64,000 nt of DNA, taken from Caenorhabditis remanei (Eukaryota; Nematoda; Chromadorea; Rhabditida; Rhabditidae). The stretch lies in assembly GCF_010183535.1 (NCBI RefSeq), contig NC_071328.1, forward strand, positions 3,906,001 through 3,970,000, in the 5' to 3' direction. The number at the start of each line of letters is the position of its first letter. Within the stretch, counting starts at the first letter, position 1. Below the pieces are notes generated by a model. The model was not told the DNA's origin. It saw only the letters and a program-made list of their open reading frames with translations, and ran no database searches. The position numbers and the translations under genes were made by a program. Below are positions 35,218-46,660 of this stretch, piece by piece.

Positions 35218-35560
35218 TTTTCGCTTCAACGGATAACCCCGAAGAAGCTGTTCCAAAAATTATTATATTCAACGCATTCTTTCGAAAGGTTGGATTCCAT
35301 GCTAACCTTGGTTAACTGGGTAAAAACCAACGACCAGACCGTGAGGAGCGCTCTCATACTACCGCATGTACCGACGTTTCCCGGGTTCCGCCGCTCGCTA
35401 TGTTTTGTGTGCGCCGGGACTCCGCCCACTTTTCTCATTTGCATTTGACACGAAATTATTGGGGGTTTTTGGAGAAAAGGCTGATTCTGGGGATAATTAG
35501 GGTAATATTTCTTGATTTTTCGATGGAAACGTATAAAATATCAAAAATTATTAGTTTTTC
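35218..35560. repeat. Dispersed repeat R, copy 1
   Basis: Starts TTTTCGCTTCAACGGATAAC and contains the conserved block GTACCGACGTTTCCCGGGTT, then CCGCCGCTCGCTATGTTTTG, and CTCCGCCCACTTTTC. Near-identical blocks occur at 41609 and 49642, with partial ones at 46422, 47069 and 50316. Confidence 0.85.
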
Positions 35561-36047
35561 AGTCAGAAACTAGAACATTTAAAGAATGAAACAATTATGC
35601 AACGTCGCTCTACCGAAATACGACAAAACAACATGGAAGAAGAAGAGACGCAGAGAAAAGTTCTCTTTTCGAAAGAGTACTTCCTGGTGTACTAAAATTC
35701 ATGGTTGTCACTGACGACGTCTTCTCAATGGAGGGCTTCTCGAATATTTCAAATTCCAAAAATAGTGTTCAGTGGAGCGAAGTTTCATCGAAAATAGATA
35801 AGGATTAGTGACGTGAGAGGATCAGAAATCTCACGAAAATAACAGAGATTTGGATGGGCGAAAACAAAAAATAATCAGGGGGATGATGACGTGGAACATC
35901 TGAAATTAGAATTTTTGAGAAAAGAAAATTCAAGGGTTTTGGAGAAAAAATGGAGGAAGGGGAGTGGAGGATCTACTTGAGAATTTTTTGTGTTCGAAAA
36001 ATTGGAATTTTTGGTTTTTTTCAACAAGAGAATGCAACTGCGCTATA

Positions 36048-36186
36048 TTAACACGGCACGATTCCTACAACCGCGCTCTAACGAAACCGAAGAAAATTGT
36101 GTGCGAAATTGAGAGACTCAGAGAAAAAGAGGCATTTTCAAGGGGATTTCGGTAGAGCTCTGTTGTAAGAAGCGTTCCGTGTTGAT
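36048..36186. repeat. MITE family A copy
   Basis: TTAACACGGCACGATTCCTA left tip, and GTAAGAAGCGTTCCGTGTTG then AT right tip. Arms CCGCGCTCTAACGAAA and TTTCGGTAGAGCTC. Confidence 0.85.
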
Positions 36187-37602
36187 AGATGTGCATGTGC
36201 GCTCCATTGACAAAATTGTTTCATTTCCGATAGTTCGCTTTTTTTAGGAAATTCCAAGTTTCACATGATGCAACTGAGGAACTCTAAAGAGTGAGTAATT
36301 TGTTTCGGTAGAGCGAATTTTCAATACTTAGGTGTCAATTCTAGATTTGCAAACGTGCTCCATTGATAAAACCGTCGTATTCAATAAAAACACCGAGGCT
36401 GCAAATGCGCTCCTCTGAAAGTAACTGAAATTGAGTACGAGATGGAGAGACGCAGAGAAAAGAAGATTTCGGTAGAGCGAACTTGAAAACACCTTTTTCA
36501 ATTTCGAAATAGAGCGCTCATCACAACAGTTCTAAAATGTCCCGGTTTCGAAACGTCTCGCAGCTACCCACAAAAACAATGATTTTTTCTAATCTATCTG
36601 GGATTATTCATAAGCGTTTGCCCTTCCAAAAATAAGAATTTCTCCACTTTTTTCCCTCAAAAAGACATCAATCATTCCTTTTTAGAGTACATGCAGAACT
36701 GGAAGAAATGACGTGGAATTATTGATATAAATAGTAAAAAGAAGATAGAAACTTGGAATTTGATAAATTACTAGAATTTTCTAAACGTTTTGGGGTAGGA
36801 CTATCGAACTCCATTTCAGTCTTGGGTTACGGTAGCTACAGTAACCTAAAGCTTCAGGATTACGGTATCAGTGAAAGCGCGCCCGCGGCGCGCCAGAGAG
36901 AGGGAGAGAAAGAGTGAGCCTTGAGCAAAATTCTGAAACTCTAAATGTATTCCATGAGAAAATTTTCTTCTCTGCAAGCACGAAAAGTAGCATTTTGCAT
37001 GCCCTTAACGTCATCAAAAAACGGATGAATTGGAGGACAAAAGAAATGAAAAAAAAAGTTGGTAATAGAAGGTAAAACATTTGGAAAACATGGTGGAAAC
37101 AAAATGAAAAAATGCTCTGGGAGAGGCCACCAAACATATATATATATATAGTGGTTTGCCTCCTCTCTTCATTTTCTTTTTTCTCTTTTCTTCTCCGATT
37201 ATTGAAGAGAGAGAGAGAGCTCACGGAGAGCAAGAGATGCACACATACATACACAACAAGTTGACACTGGAAAAGAAGTGTTCGAAGAAGAAAAAAAAAG
37301 AACCAGAAAATACTTTTCGAAAAAAGGAGAAAATTCCATTTTTGGCGAGAAGAGGGGGGAGGGGAGTGACCACTTTGGGAAGAGTTCAAATTGCGTTTTT
37401 TGGAGGAAATTTTTGGTTTTTTTAGATGGAAAATGGAATTTTATTTTCACTTTGGATCAAATCTTTAATTAAAAAATCTGAGGACATAGAGATCCGGAAA
37501 TCTAGAAATCTAATGCTTTGAACATGCAGGAATTTTTGAATTCAGGAATTTGAGGATCTAGGGATCCAACTAACTAGGGATCTGAAGATCGAAGGATCTA
37601 GG

Positions 37603-39393
37603 TATTTAAGAGGCACTATCTGTAAGAGTGAGAATGTTTGTGTTGGGCCTTGGCACAGTTGCAAAAAGTTGTTTCAATCCAAACTCTTTTTACACCATAT
37701 ATACCCCTATAGTAGTGATTTACAAAAAGTATGTCACCAGTCCCCTATGACGTCATCCTAGGAAAATATGCCCAATAATCGACTTTTCACCCAAAAATTC
37801 ACAAAAATTTCAATTTTCCAGATAACTCTGCGAAACTTTCGGTACATGTTAGGAGTGTTTTTGACTACTTCTACACAAATTTTCAGCCCTCCAGACACCC
37901 CAGAAACCGTTCAAGTGAATTTCACTTTCATGTTTTTTCAACTTTTCTCAAAAATTCCCTCTAGAAGCCATAAAATTTTAAATCGTATTCATATTCCCCG
38001 CAAAAAGTTCCATTAGGTACAATTAAATTTGTCAAAAAGTAGGTGGACCATTTTGAGATATTTCGATTTTTTCAAAAATCACATAAGGGTCCCCCCTTAT
38101 GAAAAAATTTTTTTCACGAAAAATTCGAAAAAAAAATTTGCTTCGAAAACAATCAGAATATTGATAAAACACCTGAAATAAACCAATTCCAAAATTTTAC
38201 ACCTTAGAAATTGGTTTGAACAGATTTCGTATTTTTCTTCATCAAAATTTTTTCCCATTTTTTGAGGTTTTCATCAACAATTTGTACAGAAGCCATAAAA
38301 TTTTAACTAATGCACTAAATTCCTGCAATATTTAACATATGATCCAATTAAAATCAACTAAAAACAAGGGGACCATTCTGAGATATTTTCATTTATTTCG
38401 AAAATCACATAAGGGTCCACCCCATGGAAAAAAAATTTTATCGAAAAAATAATGCGACATTATTTTGATGCAAAACCGTTCAAAGTTTTTATGAAATATT
38501 ACAAAACCGTTTGTAAAAAAGTTTTGAACGTTTTTGCGTCAAAATGATGTCGAATGTTTTTTTCGATAAAATTTTTTTTCCATGGGGGGGACCCTTATGT
38601 GATTTTTGAAAAAATCGAAATATCTCAGAATGGTCCCCTTGTTTTCAGTTAATTTTAATTGGATCATATGTTAAATATTGCGGGAATTTAGTGCATCAGT
38701 TAAAGTTTTATGGCTTCTGTACAAATTATTGACGAAAACCTCAAAAAATGGGAAAAAATTTTGATGACGAAAAATTCGAAATCTGTTCAAACCAATTTCT
38801 AAGGTGTAAAATTTTGGAATTGGTTTATTTCATGTGTTTTATCAATATTCTGATTGTTTTCGAAGCAAATTTTTTTTTCGAATTTTTCGTGAAAAAATTT
38901 TTTTCATAAGGGGGGACCCTTATGTGATTTTTGAAAAAATCGAAATATCTCAAAATGGTCCCCCTATTTTTTGATGTTTTTAATTGTACCTAATGGAACT
39001 TTTTGCGGGGAATATGAATACGATTTAAAATTTTATGGCTTCTAGAGGGAATTTTTGAGAAAAGTTGAAAAAACATGAAAGTGAAATTCACTTGAACGGT
39101 TTCTGGGGTGTCTGGAGGGCTGAAAATTTGTGTAGGAGTAGTCAAAAACACTCCTAACATGTACCAAAAGTTTCGCAGAGTTATCTGGAAAATTGAAATT
39201 TTTATGAATTTTTGGGTGAAAAGTCGATTATTGGGCATATTTTCCTAGGATGACGTCATAGGGGACTGGTGACATATTTTTTGTAAATTACTACCATAGG
39301 GGTACATATGCTGTAAAAAGAGTTCGGATTGAAACAACTTTTTGCAACTGTGCCAAGAGGAATCCTCATCTTACAGACAACGCCTCTTAAATA
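37603..39393. repeat. 1.79 kb near-perfect palindrome (foldback element, TA-flanked)
   Basis: Two arms of about 890 bp in inverted orientation meet near 38498 (AAAACCGTTCAAAG ... AAGTTTTGAACGTTTTTGCG). The outer tips are TTTAAGAGGC and GCCTCTTAAA, each bordered by TA, which fits a Tc1/mariner-type TA target-site duplication. Arm landmarks are the pairs GGCACAGTTGCAAAAAGTTG (37658 and inverse near 39340), CCCTATGACGTCATCCTAGG, and AAATCACATAAGGGTCC. Matching 82-residue frames in both arms (37768-38016 and 38990-39238) are just mirror images and no transposase is encoded. RNA from either strand would fold into a very long hairpin. Confidence 0.9.
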
Positions 39394-39610
39394 TTCAAAA
39401 ATCTGAGAATCCAGAAAAACCTCTGGTATTCTGTGAAATGAAAACTCCCCAATCATCTGAAAAATTAGATGAATTCTGCTGAGAGTCTTCTAAATGTGGA
39501 CATCGGGATAAACAGACACCCAGACAGCATACGAATCTTTATCTTAAAGCCCATCAGAATGCTTGCTTGGAAAGACCTTGTTTTTTTGTTCATCGAAACC
39601 GTACTTGCAC

Positions 39611-39925
39611 CCCGGACTGGCTCGTAATTAGCGTCAAATTCCATATTTTGAGCAGAAAAAATATCAAAATGTAGATCTCGCCGAGTTCTATGTCCCTGAC
39701 CTACTACGGGCCGGATGGCTATTCGTTAATATGTCGCGGGCCGGGAAAAAGTGCCTAAAAACGCGAAAATGGCCAAAAAAGCCATTCTAGCCCGGCCGTG
39801 GCACATTAACGAATAGCCATCCGGCCCATAGCAAATCAGTGACATAGAACTCGCCGAGATCTACATTTTGGTATATTTTTCAGCTCATAATATTGAATTT
39901 GATGCGAGTTACGATCCGGCCCGTT
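39611..39925. repeat. MITE family C palindrome, longer copy
   Basis: Shares GTAGATCTCGCCGAG and GATCTACATTTTGGTATATT arms with 32099-32274. Inner arms GGCCGGATGGCTATTCGTTA and its inverse TAACGAATAGCCATCCGGCC are perfect. Inverted similarity continues outward (GTACTTGCA / TGCAAGTAT) to about 39590 and 39960. Confidence 0.85.
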
Positions 39926-40298
39926 TCGGCCCCCTTTGCAAGTATGATCGAAACGAATAAGTGGCTCGACGTCAGTTTGAAACGGGACCCTTCGTCATTT
40001 TTCGCAATTTTTCGCTTCGGAACTATTAAAATTAAAAGAATCATATTCAGGGTTACGCACGATATGGAAAACGCCACCTATGCAAACACGCTCTAAAATT
40101 TTTCAGGATGCGTGAAAATAATAAATTCCCACGTGGTTTCTCATTAGAGCGTGTTCGTATAGGGCCTCATCGTGATTTTCGCAATTTTTCGATTCACCAA
40201 CTAAATAATATTAAAATTTAAAGAATCTTATTCAGGGTCACGTTTTTAGCAAAACTGAATACTGTGAAAGTGTAGCGTCGACATTATAGATTTTTATA

Positions 40299-40705
40299 GG
40301 GAAGGCCCTCGAGTCGGTCTGGAGATATGGGACTTGACCTATATCATTGGAAAGCTGAGAAAACGCTGATTCCAAATATATATTCAGTTTTTGTCCTCAA
40401 GGCCTGGTATTCGAGAAAAACGAGCTCAAAGTTCTGAAAAATCAAATTATTACTTTTTTTCGCGTGTGAAAATGGTAATAATTCTCTATTTTTCCGAATT
40501 TTAACCGCCTTACTATTACCTACACGATATTTTTAACACGTCAGGAAGGTAATGACTTGCCAGGGGTCCAAACGTTGGCCTCGTTTTTCTCGAATACCAG
40601 TCCTCGAGGGCAAAAACTGAGTATATATTTGGAATCAGCGTTTTCTCAGCTTTCCAACAATATAGGTCAAGTCTCATATCTCCAGATCGACTCGAGAGCC
40701 TTCCC
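40299..40705. repeat. 407 bp palindromic element with TA target duplication
   Basis: Tips GGGAAGGCCCTCGAGTCGGT and ACTCGAGAGCCTTCCC are inverted and flanked by TA (40297-40298 and 40706-40707). Arms of about 170 bp, with pairs such as GATTCCAAATATATATTCAG / CTGAGTATATATTTGGAATC, surround a unique AT-rich centre. No coding sequence. Confidence 0.9.
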
Positions 40706-41608
40706 TAGTAAGTTCAGCTTGAGAAATTAGTTGCGAAACGTCTAGTTTCGAAATGTAGCAGTTTCGAAGAGTCTTGTTTTTAACTGACGTATTTGTTTCG
40801 ATGAACAAAAAACTACTGAACTCGCTATTTCGGATAATCTTACCTAAAGATAAGAGAGCACATACAAATAACCAAAGCACAAAGTAATTCACTTGTTGGA
40901 CAATTTTTCGGCAAACTAGTCAAACTAGTCATGATCTACGCGTAACTGAAATCTTTTGCTCAACGAAAGGATTGTCCCAGGTTCTATGTCTGTGTTTTCT
41001 TCAATGCATTTCAGAGACGAGTTTATTGTAATTTTTCAGTTTAAAAATTGTGTTTTTTATTTCCAGAGCAAACAAAAATTTCGATCTCCTAACTACCATT
41101 TGAAAAAAAACTCACTAGTAACCTCGTGTTTTCCATTTTACATTACTTATCCAAATACTGGGAACATTGAAATTGAACACCCTCTAACCAGAAGAATTTC
41201 TGTTTCTCTTTCTCGAAAAAAGATGAAAATAGGGGGGAAAGAATATGATATTTCCGTGAGCTATTCTCATATTTTTGTCACAATATTTACAGGGAGAAAA
41301 GCGAACAACGAATGTGCGAAATGTATTCGAAAAGAGACAGGCTGATGTTTTGTTGGATGAACAGAGAGAGGGCTCGTTTCGAGAGATTCAGAGAGCAATG
41401 TGCTCAATAAAAAAGCATTTCGGATCACAGACTGTTTGGGTGCGAGCAAATATGTTGAATGAGAGGGGGAGACCGTGAGAGGTAGTGATTTTGTGTTCAC
41501 ATACATAGGGTGTCAACAGCCTTTCGATAAACAGGGAACTGATTTGGTCTTCTTCTTCTTCTTTGTTGTAACCCAGAAAGTTTTCAGATTTTTATCTTGT
41601 ATCAGTAC

Positions 41609-41945
41609 TTTTCGCTTCAACGGATAACCCCGAAGAAGCTGTTCCAAAAATTATTATATTCAACGCATTCTTTCGAAAGGTTGGAATCCATGCTAACCTT
41701 GGTTAACTGGGTAAAAACCAACAAGAACAGCAAGAGGAGCGCTCTCATACTACCGCGTGTACCGACGTTTCCCGGGTTCCGCCGCTCGCTATGTTTTGTG
41801 TGCGCTAAGACTCCGCCCACTTTCCTCATTTGCATTTTCCACGAAATGATTGGGGGTTTTTTGGAGAAAAGGCCGATTCTGGAGATATTTACAGTTATTT
41901 TCTAGATTTTTTCGATGAAAATGGATAAAACATCAAAACTAATTA
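41609..41945. repeat. Dispersed repeat R, copy 2
   Basis: Collinear with 35218-35560: TTTTCGCTTCAACGGATAAC start, GTACCGACGTTTCCCGGGTT block, CTCCGCCCACTTTCC and GATTGGGGGTTTTTTGGAG. Differences are scattered substitutions and small indels. Confidence 0.85.
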
Positions 41946-44204
41946 GTTGTGAAAGCCAATTCAGCCATAAATATGGGAAATTGGCCGAATAATCAGATAA
42001 TTATTAAAGAGATGCTGGAATTCAAGAAAATGTCTCCAGAAAACTGAAAGAATGAAACATTTTTAAGATTTAAAAAATGAAAAATGCATCAGGAGTAAAA
42101 CAATTTTAAAATATGAGTTATAAAAGCTAGAATTTTAAATTTTAAGTTTGTACATTTTCTGTGATGTGCGATTATCGAATCCAAAATTTGCAGACGGATT
42201 TCATGATTTTTTTCAAAAAAAAATAGGGAAACTAATTTTAGAACAAAGAAACAACATGTTTTCAATGCGCAACCACAATCAAATTCGACATTTTTCACTA
42301 ATTCGGTAGTTACCAAAAAACCTATTTTGTTTTACAGTTTTCAGATGAAAATGCTGAAATTTGAGAGTTTGTCACAGAAAATCTGGTTATTCAAGGCTTT
42401 CAATTTTGGATATGTCATAGAACAAACCTAGAGTTTCTTTATTGTAGTTGTTCAATTTTTTGTACGAATCCATTTTGGAGAGATATAGCTGGGCAAAGAA
42501 ATATTCCCTTCAAATACGCAGGCTCCAGTGTAAAGCAGTGGATCTTCAACGTGTTGTAACTTTTTAGCTAGAACTAGTTCAAAAAAGTTGTCAATCACAA
42601 AAATAAAATGCTAAACTTGTTTTATGACATAATTCAAAATCAAAATTATCGGACGTAGTACGACAACTCTCAAAGTGAACTGTTTTGAATTAGGCCAGTT
42701 CTTTTCCGAATTATAAAACGGGCTCACATCGGACTCGACAATTCATTCGAAGTGTCCCCGTCGGCCCTGTTTTATCTGAAGGTGAGAAAGCTAGTCGGTT
42801 ACACAAATCTTTAAAAAAATATTTATTACATTATTTATTAAATAACAATTATTTTGCCTTTTACATCTCAAACTTCCCACACCGTTCAAAAGTCGATGGG
42901 TATATGGTATTCATCTCATTGACATATCGACTGTATGCTCTGAAATATGATAATTATCTTTATTTTATATTTACTTTCTTTCCACTAACTTTTGCCTTCC
43001 ATATTTCCGAGAATAGGCACTCACAGATTTCGAGTAATCTGTATCCTTCGTTTTGATGCCTTCATGAACATCAAACACGTGGGAAAGAAGGTTGAATGTG
43101 TAGTTTGCACGACATAAACTGTAGATCTGGTTTAATAATTTTATAGAAAAGATCTTATGAAAACTTGAATTCAACGAACCAATGACTGCATATCTCTGAC
43201 TCTTGCCGGAAAATAATCCGCATTGTAGGGATCATTTCGGTGGAGAATCACTTGAACTTCCCAAACACTGCCTCTGAAAATGATTATGTTGTTTTAATTT
43301 GAGACTGGAATACTAACTGATAAGGAATTTCCCATGCACTAATTGTATCGGATGCATTGGAGACTTCGAACCAATACGAAATATTTGGGATTTGGTGTCC
43401 CACGAAGAAGTATCGATGGTGGAATTGAAATACTCTGAAAATCTTTTGTGAGATTCTTCTTTTTCTTTTCTCTCCGAACTTCTTGTTTTTCACAGCACTA
43501 AACAATTGTTTGTGATTGGTTGGAATAGTGGTATGGTTGCTTTCGAATCGTCTGAAAATTTTTTTTCCTAAAAGTATATTTTGATGTTATATACCGAACA
43601 ACCAGAACTTTCTTACTCTTCCCGTCAATCATTTCATTCGAAATCTGTTTCACTTTCGTCGCGAATCCTTCACTCATTATCATATCGATATCCGCAATAA
43701 AATGAATATCTGATTTGGCTCCTCGTCTCGCAATGTTTCTCATCAGATTACTAGGATACAACTCGAATGATCCAGCTATCTCATTTCGATATTTGTTATG
43801 GCGTTTTCAATGTTAGTATCTCTTATGGCGTTTTCAATGTTAGTTTAGGCTCACGGTTTTTGTGAAATTCTTTGCAATCTTGGTGATGAGATGTTACATT
43901 AATGAGAGGGCAACTTTTTTGGAAAGGTGACAGACGGAAGGTAAAATGTGCTGTCATCTAAAATTTGAATTTCTGGGATGAAATTAGTAACCTCTGTACT
44001 TCTGGTTTAACGGATGTTTGAGAATTAACGGTTGTTGTCGGGAACCATTTCATTATCAGTTGTAAACGTGCAAGACCAGAATACTACGCTTATCAGTGTT
44101 TGCGGGCAAAATGATTTACGTATTGCACCCGTTAATTGAATAAACACCCGTTAAACCATAATGTACCGAAAATTCTTCCTATTGTAGTCAACTTTGCACG
44201 TATG

Positions 44205-44491
44205 TATCGAAATTCTGGCGAGGTAACTGACTTCTGAATGTCGAATAAGGTTACAGATTGAGAGGGTGCTCAGCTGGTTCAAGAGGTATCAGAGCTCAAA
44301 GCTAGCAGACAGAACAACCGCGTCTCCCTTCTCATTTTCAGATGCATATCGGAATTACTATAAAAGTTATCAAAAAACTGTCAACTACAAAAATTTAATA
44401 ATCGGGATGCTTTACTCAAAATACAAACAGTTTGAATAATCCGAATAGTTTTACCATCGCTACACAAGCTCAAAGTTGACTTTTTTTTCCA
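44205..44491. repeat. Family B-type element inside glycosyltransferase copy 1
   Basis: Outer tips AGTCAACTTTGC and GCTCAAAGTTGACT with an inner ATCAAAAAACTGTCAACTAC arm. It abuts the truncated exon, and the related element in copy 2 (48596-49067) sits wholly in the intron. A (T)8CCATCCC unit is duplicated at its right edge. Confidence 0.65.
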
Positions 44492-44558
44492 TCCCTTTTT
44501 TTTCCATCCCAATTCGACGGTTTTCTCTCAATCATTTCCATCATCTCTGGAGTACCAT

Positions 44559-46020
44559 TATAAAAGGATCAAGACTCGCCTGTCTTGTCTTTTAGTCTTG
44601 GTGTGTTTCTTCTAACACTTTGATATGTTGCAACATATTTATTAAATAGTCGGTATAAGAGAGGTGCCAAGAGGCAACCTACTCCGACCGATGCGTATGC
44701 ATAAAGTGAGGAAAAAGGCCGTTCGTACGGAAAGATAGTGGAAAGTGTAAACAAGAGGGGTCATTGGAGATAAATCATTCTGCGCGCTGGCAGGAACAGC
44801 AGAATAATAAAAGAATGACAGGAACGTATTTTGCCCTGTCACATCCCCGCTTCTTAGGAAAAGATGGTTCGTCCTCGAACCACAAAAATGATTGATGGAA
44901 TTTTGAATTCGAGTTAGAACCATTTTCCCCCAAAAAGTATAACAATAGAACAATAACAAAACAAAGCTTAGCGGGTTCTCCCTCCTTTTCGAATAGCTAC
45001 TTCGTCCCTGAAGCCTCATATCCCATGGAATGATATGAAAAATCTAGTTAGAAATAGTTACACGAAAAACCTTAACATCCAAAAGAATAAACACATGTAC
45101 TAATATTCTATTACTAAACTTATAAACTAATACGTCGGAAAAAGTCATTCTCAATAACTGACACTCTAACTCGATTAGTGACAACGACAAAACACTAAGA
45201 ATCTGAGATACAATAAAATCAAATGAAACTCGACAATACAAAATAGTGAAAATCAAACTAGGAATGTAACTCTCAAAAGGTGGACGCACAATTCATAAGT
45301 TAACAACGGACGGAGGTCCCAACTCAAAATCCATTGGTCTCAAAACTAATCCTACTCGATAATTACCTAGGTGTAGAGATGCCTTAACAATACACTAGAA
45401 TAATTTCTTTAGGGTAACGCCTACTACTCAGTGGGTCAAGCTTTTCGATAATTGTTAATGAGAACATAACTTATGATTGCCAGTTGAGAAGTCAGCATCC
45501 GACGGTTGATATCACAGCATCCGCATTGGAGGTCAGCTTCCGGAAAATCGGCTTACAAATAATAGAAATAGGAATAGTAGAACGGCAAAACAGAAGGGAA
45601 TAAATAGACGGTTCGGTACCCAGGTGTAGCGGTAATACTCGGGAGCACCGAGGAATATGAATCCTTGACCGAGAGTTCACGGATAACTACTGATTATAGG
45701 CGAATCAGTTGAAATCCTACTCTTAGGAACCTCCATATAAAAGGATCAAGACTCGCCTGTCTTGTCTTTTAGTCTTGGTGTGTTTCTTCTAACACTTTGA
45801 TATGTTGCAACATATTTATTAAATAGTCGGTATAAGAGAGGTGCCAAGAGGCAACCTACTCCGACCGATGCGTATGCATAAAGTGAGGAAAAAGGCCGTT
45901 CGTACGGAAAGATAGTGGAAAGTGTAAACAAGAGGGGTCATTGGAGATAAATCATTCTGCGCGCTGGCAGGAACAGCAGAATAATAAAAGAATGACAGGA
46001 ACGTATTTTGCCCTGTCACA
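44559..46020 (-). mobile_element. Non-coding LTR retrotransposon (TRIM/LARD-type), very young
   Basis: Two LTRs of 285 bp (44559-44843 and 45736-46020) look identical base for base. The target duplication is CCAT (44555-44558 and 46021-46024). On the minus strand the LTR runs from TGTGACAGGGC to CCTTTTATA. The primer site TGGAGGTTCCTAAGAG follows the 5' LTR immediately, and a purine tract AAGAAGCGGGGA precedes the 3' LTR. The 892 bp interior holds no gag, protease, reverse transcriptase or integrase, so it must have been moved in trans. LTRs ending in TATA rather than CA, and a 4 bp rather than 5 bp duplication, are unusual. It lies inside an exon of the glycosyltransferase copy 1. Confidence 0.93.
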
Positions 46021-46421
46021 CCATGAACTGCAAGAGTGATCGGTTCGAGACCATCTTCTCGGAATCTGTTCAAAACGAAATCGATTACTTCCCAATCGGT
46101 ATCCAACTCACGATTCAGATGCATCTAGGAAATTATATCCGATACAGTACTCCTCATTGTTCATTTCAGTTTGAATAATATATGTGTAAATATCAGTATC
46201 CGATCTCTCTCGGAGCAATTTCAATCCGTTCTGAATCAATTGAGGTGTAGTATAAATGAATGAAAGAGTGATTTACTCACTTCTCTAAACGAAATGTATT
46301 GAAATAATCCAACTACAACCAGAGCAATCAACCAAAATCCGCAGTGACTTGGTAGACATGTCGTCTGTAAGAAAAATCTAGAATTCGTCTTTCACTTCGT
46401 GTAGCCAATTGTCTGTAAACG

Positions 46422-46660
46422 CATTCTTTCGAAAGGTTGGAATCCATGCTAACCTTGGCTAACTGGGTATAAACCAATGAAAACAACGAGATATTAATGA
46501 TTAATTTTTCTTGATATTTAAATTGAAATGAATGAACTATCAAAACTGAATAGTTTTGAAGCTAAATTTGGACAGAACCTAGCACTTGCTCCCAGACTCC
46601 TTGTCTGTAGTAACTTACAATTCTTCGAAACGCCATTTGAATTCCGAAAAACACCTATTT
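46422..46660. repeat. Dispersed repeat R, partial copy 3
   Basis: Shares ACGCATTCTTTCGAAAGGTT and TGCTAACCTTGGCTAACTGG with copies 1, 2 and 5, but the GC-rich central block is deleted. The downstream tail (AACTTACAATTCTTCGAAA) is shared with 47069-47245 and 50316-50372. Confidence 0.75.

Larger units (their letters stand above)
24629..37602. other. About 13 kb without a supported gene, rich in MITEs
   Basis: I find no spliced or domain-bearing coding sequence. The longer frames (25477-25797, 26516-26869, 33697-34014, 36868-37389) are low-complexity, overlap repeats or lack splice context. Contents are the repeats listed separately, many single half-arms of family A (GCGCTCTACCGAAA-like, 27200-27840, 28560-28800, 36190-36500), GA-rich or CT-rich runs (26880-27080, 29640-29810, 37150-37230), ACTTCCG short tandem repeats at 31720-31965 and a TA dinucleotide run at 37137-37151. 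It may be the distal promoter region of the phosphatase or simply repeat-expanded intergenic DNA. Confidence 0.5.
39394..42860. other. Gene-free, repeat-rich stretch
   Basis: Besides the repeats listed separately there is an imperfect inverted pair GCAAACACGCTCTAA / TTAGAGCGTGTTCGTA (about 40080-40166) and a degenerate family B element at about 42419-42632 (TTATTGTAGTTGTTCAATTT; AAAGTTGTCAATCACAAAAA). The plus-strand frame at 40956-41345 lacks splice context and domains. The 3' flank of the first glycosyltransferase copy is at 42713-42860. Confidence 0.45.
42861..46364 (-). pseudogene. Broken glycosyltransferase family 49 (LARGE/B4GAT, bgnt-like) gene, copy 1
   Basis: Exon-like blocks on the minus strand: 46364-46281 (membrane anchor FWLIALVVVGLFQYISF), 46230-46112 (EEYCIGYNFL), 46065-46021 continuing at 44558-44504, 43957-43855 (FRLSPFQKSCPLINV), about 43797-43595 (MRNIARRGA, DIHFIADIDM with the DxD metal site), 43551-43480, 43434-43318 (FQFHHRYFFVGHQIPN), 43273-43180 (VWEVQVILHRNDPYN), 43126-42975 and 42939-42861. 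GT49 enzymes are Golgi type II membrane glucuronyl/xylosyltransferases. Lesions: an LTR element splits exon 3 (44559-46020); that exon then ends abruptly at NWDG next to family B repeat sequence; and the acceptor before the DIDM exon is replaced by a tandem duplication (ACTAACATTGAAAACGCCAT twice, 43795-43850). The C-terminal half is otherwise open. The start codon was not found. Confidence 0.85.

Noticed and set aside
36868..37389. A 173-codon minus-strand hydrophobic frame as a membrane protein
   Set aside because: Composition is driven by GA/CT-rich low-complexity DNA and a TA microsatellite; no homology or family signature.
37768..39238. Two matching 82-residue frames at 37768-38016 and 38990-39238
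   Set aside because: They are mirror images in the two palindrome arms; no domain, no splice signals, and differences are not biased to synonymous sites.
35226..41835. A conserved 72-residue minus-strand frame in repeat R copies 1 and 2 as a protein family
   Set aside because: Differences between copies are mostly non-synonymous and copy 5 breaks the frame, so DNA or RNA-level conservation is more likely.
44569..45931. Identical 61-residue frames in the two LTRs as a transposon protein
   Set aside because: They fall entirely within the LTRs and have no homology to retroelement proteins.
46040..46070. GATCGGTTCGAGACCATC as a possible tRNA T-arm
   Set aside because: It lies inside the homologous glycosyltransferase exon (also 49245-49265) and no acceptor or anticodon stem is present.
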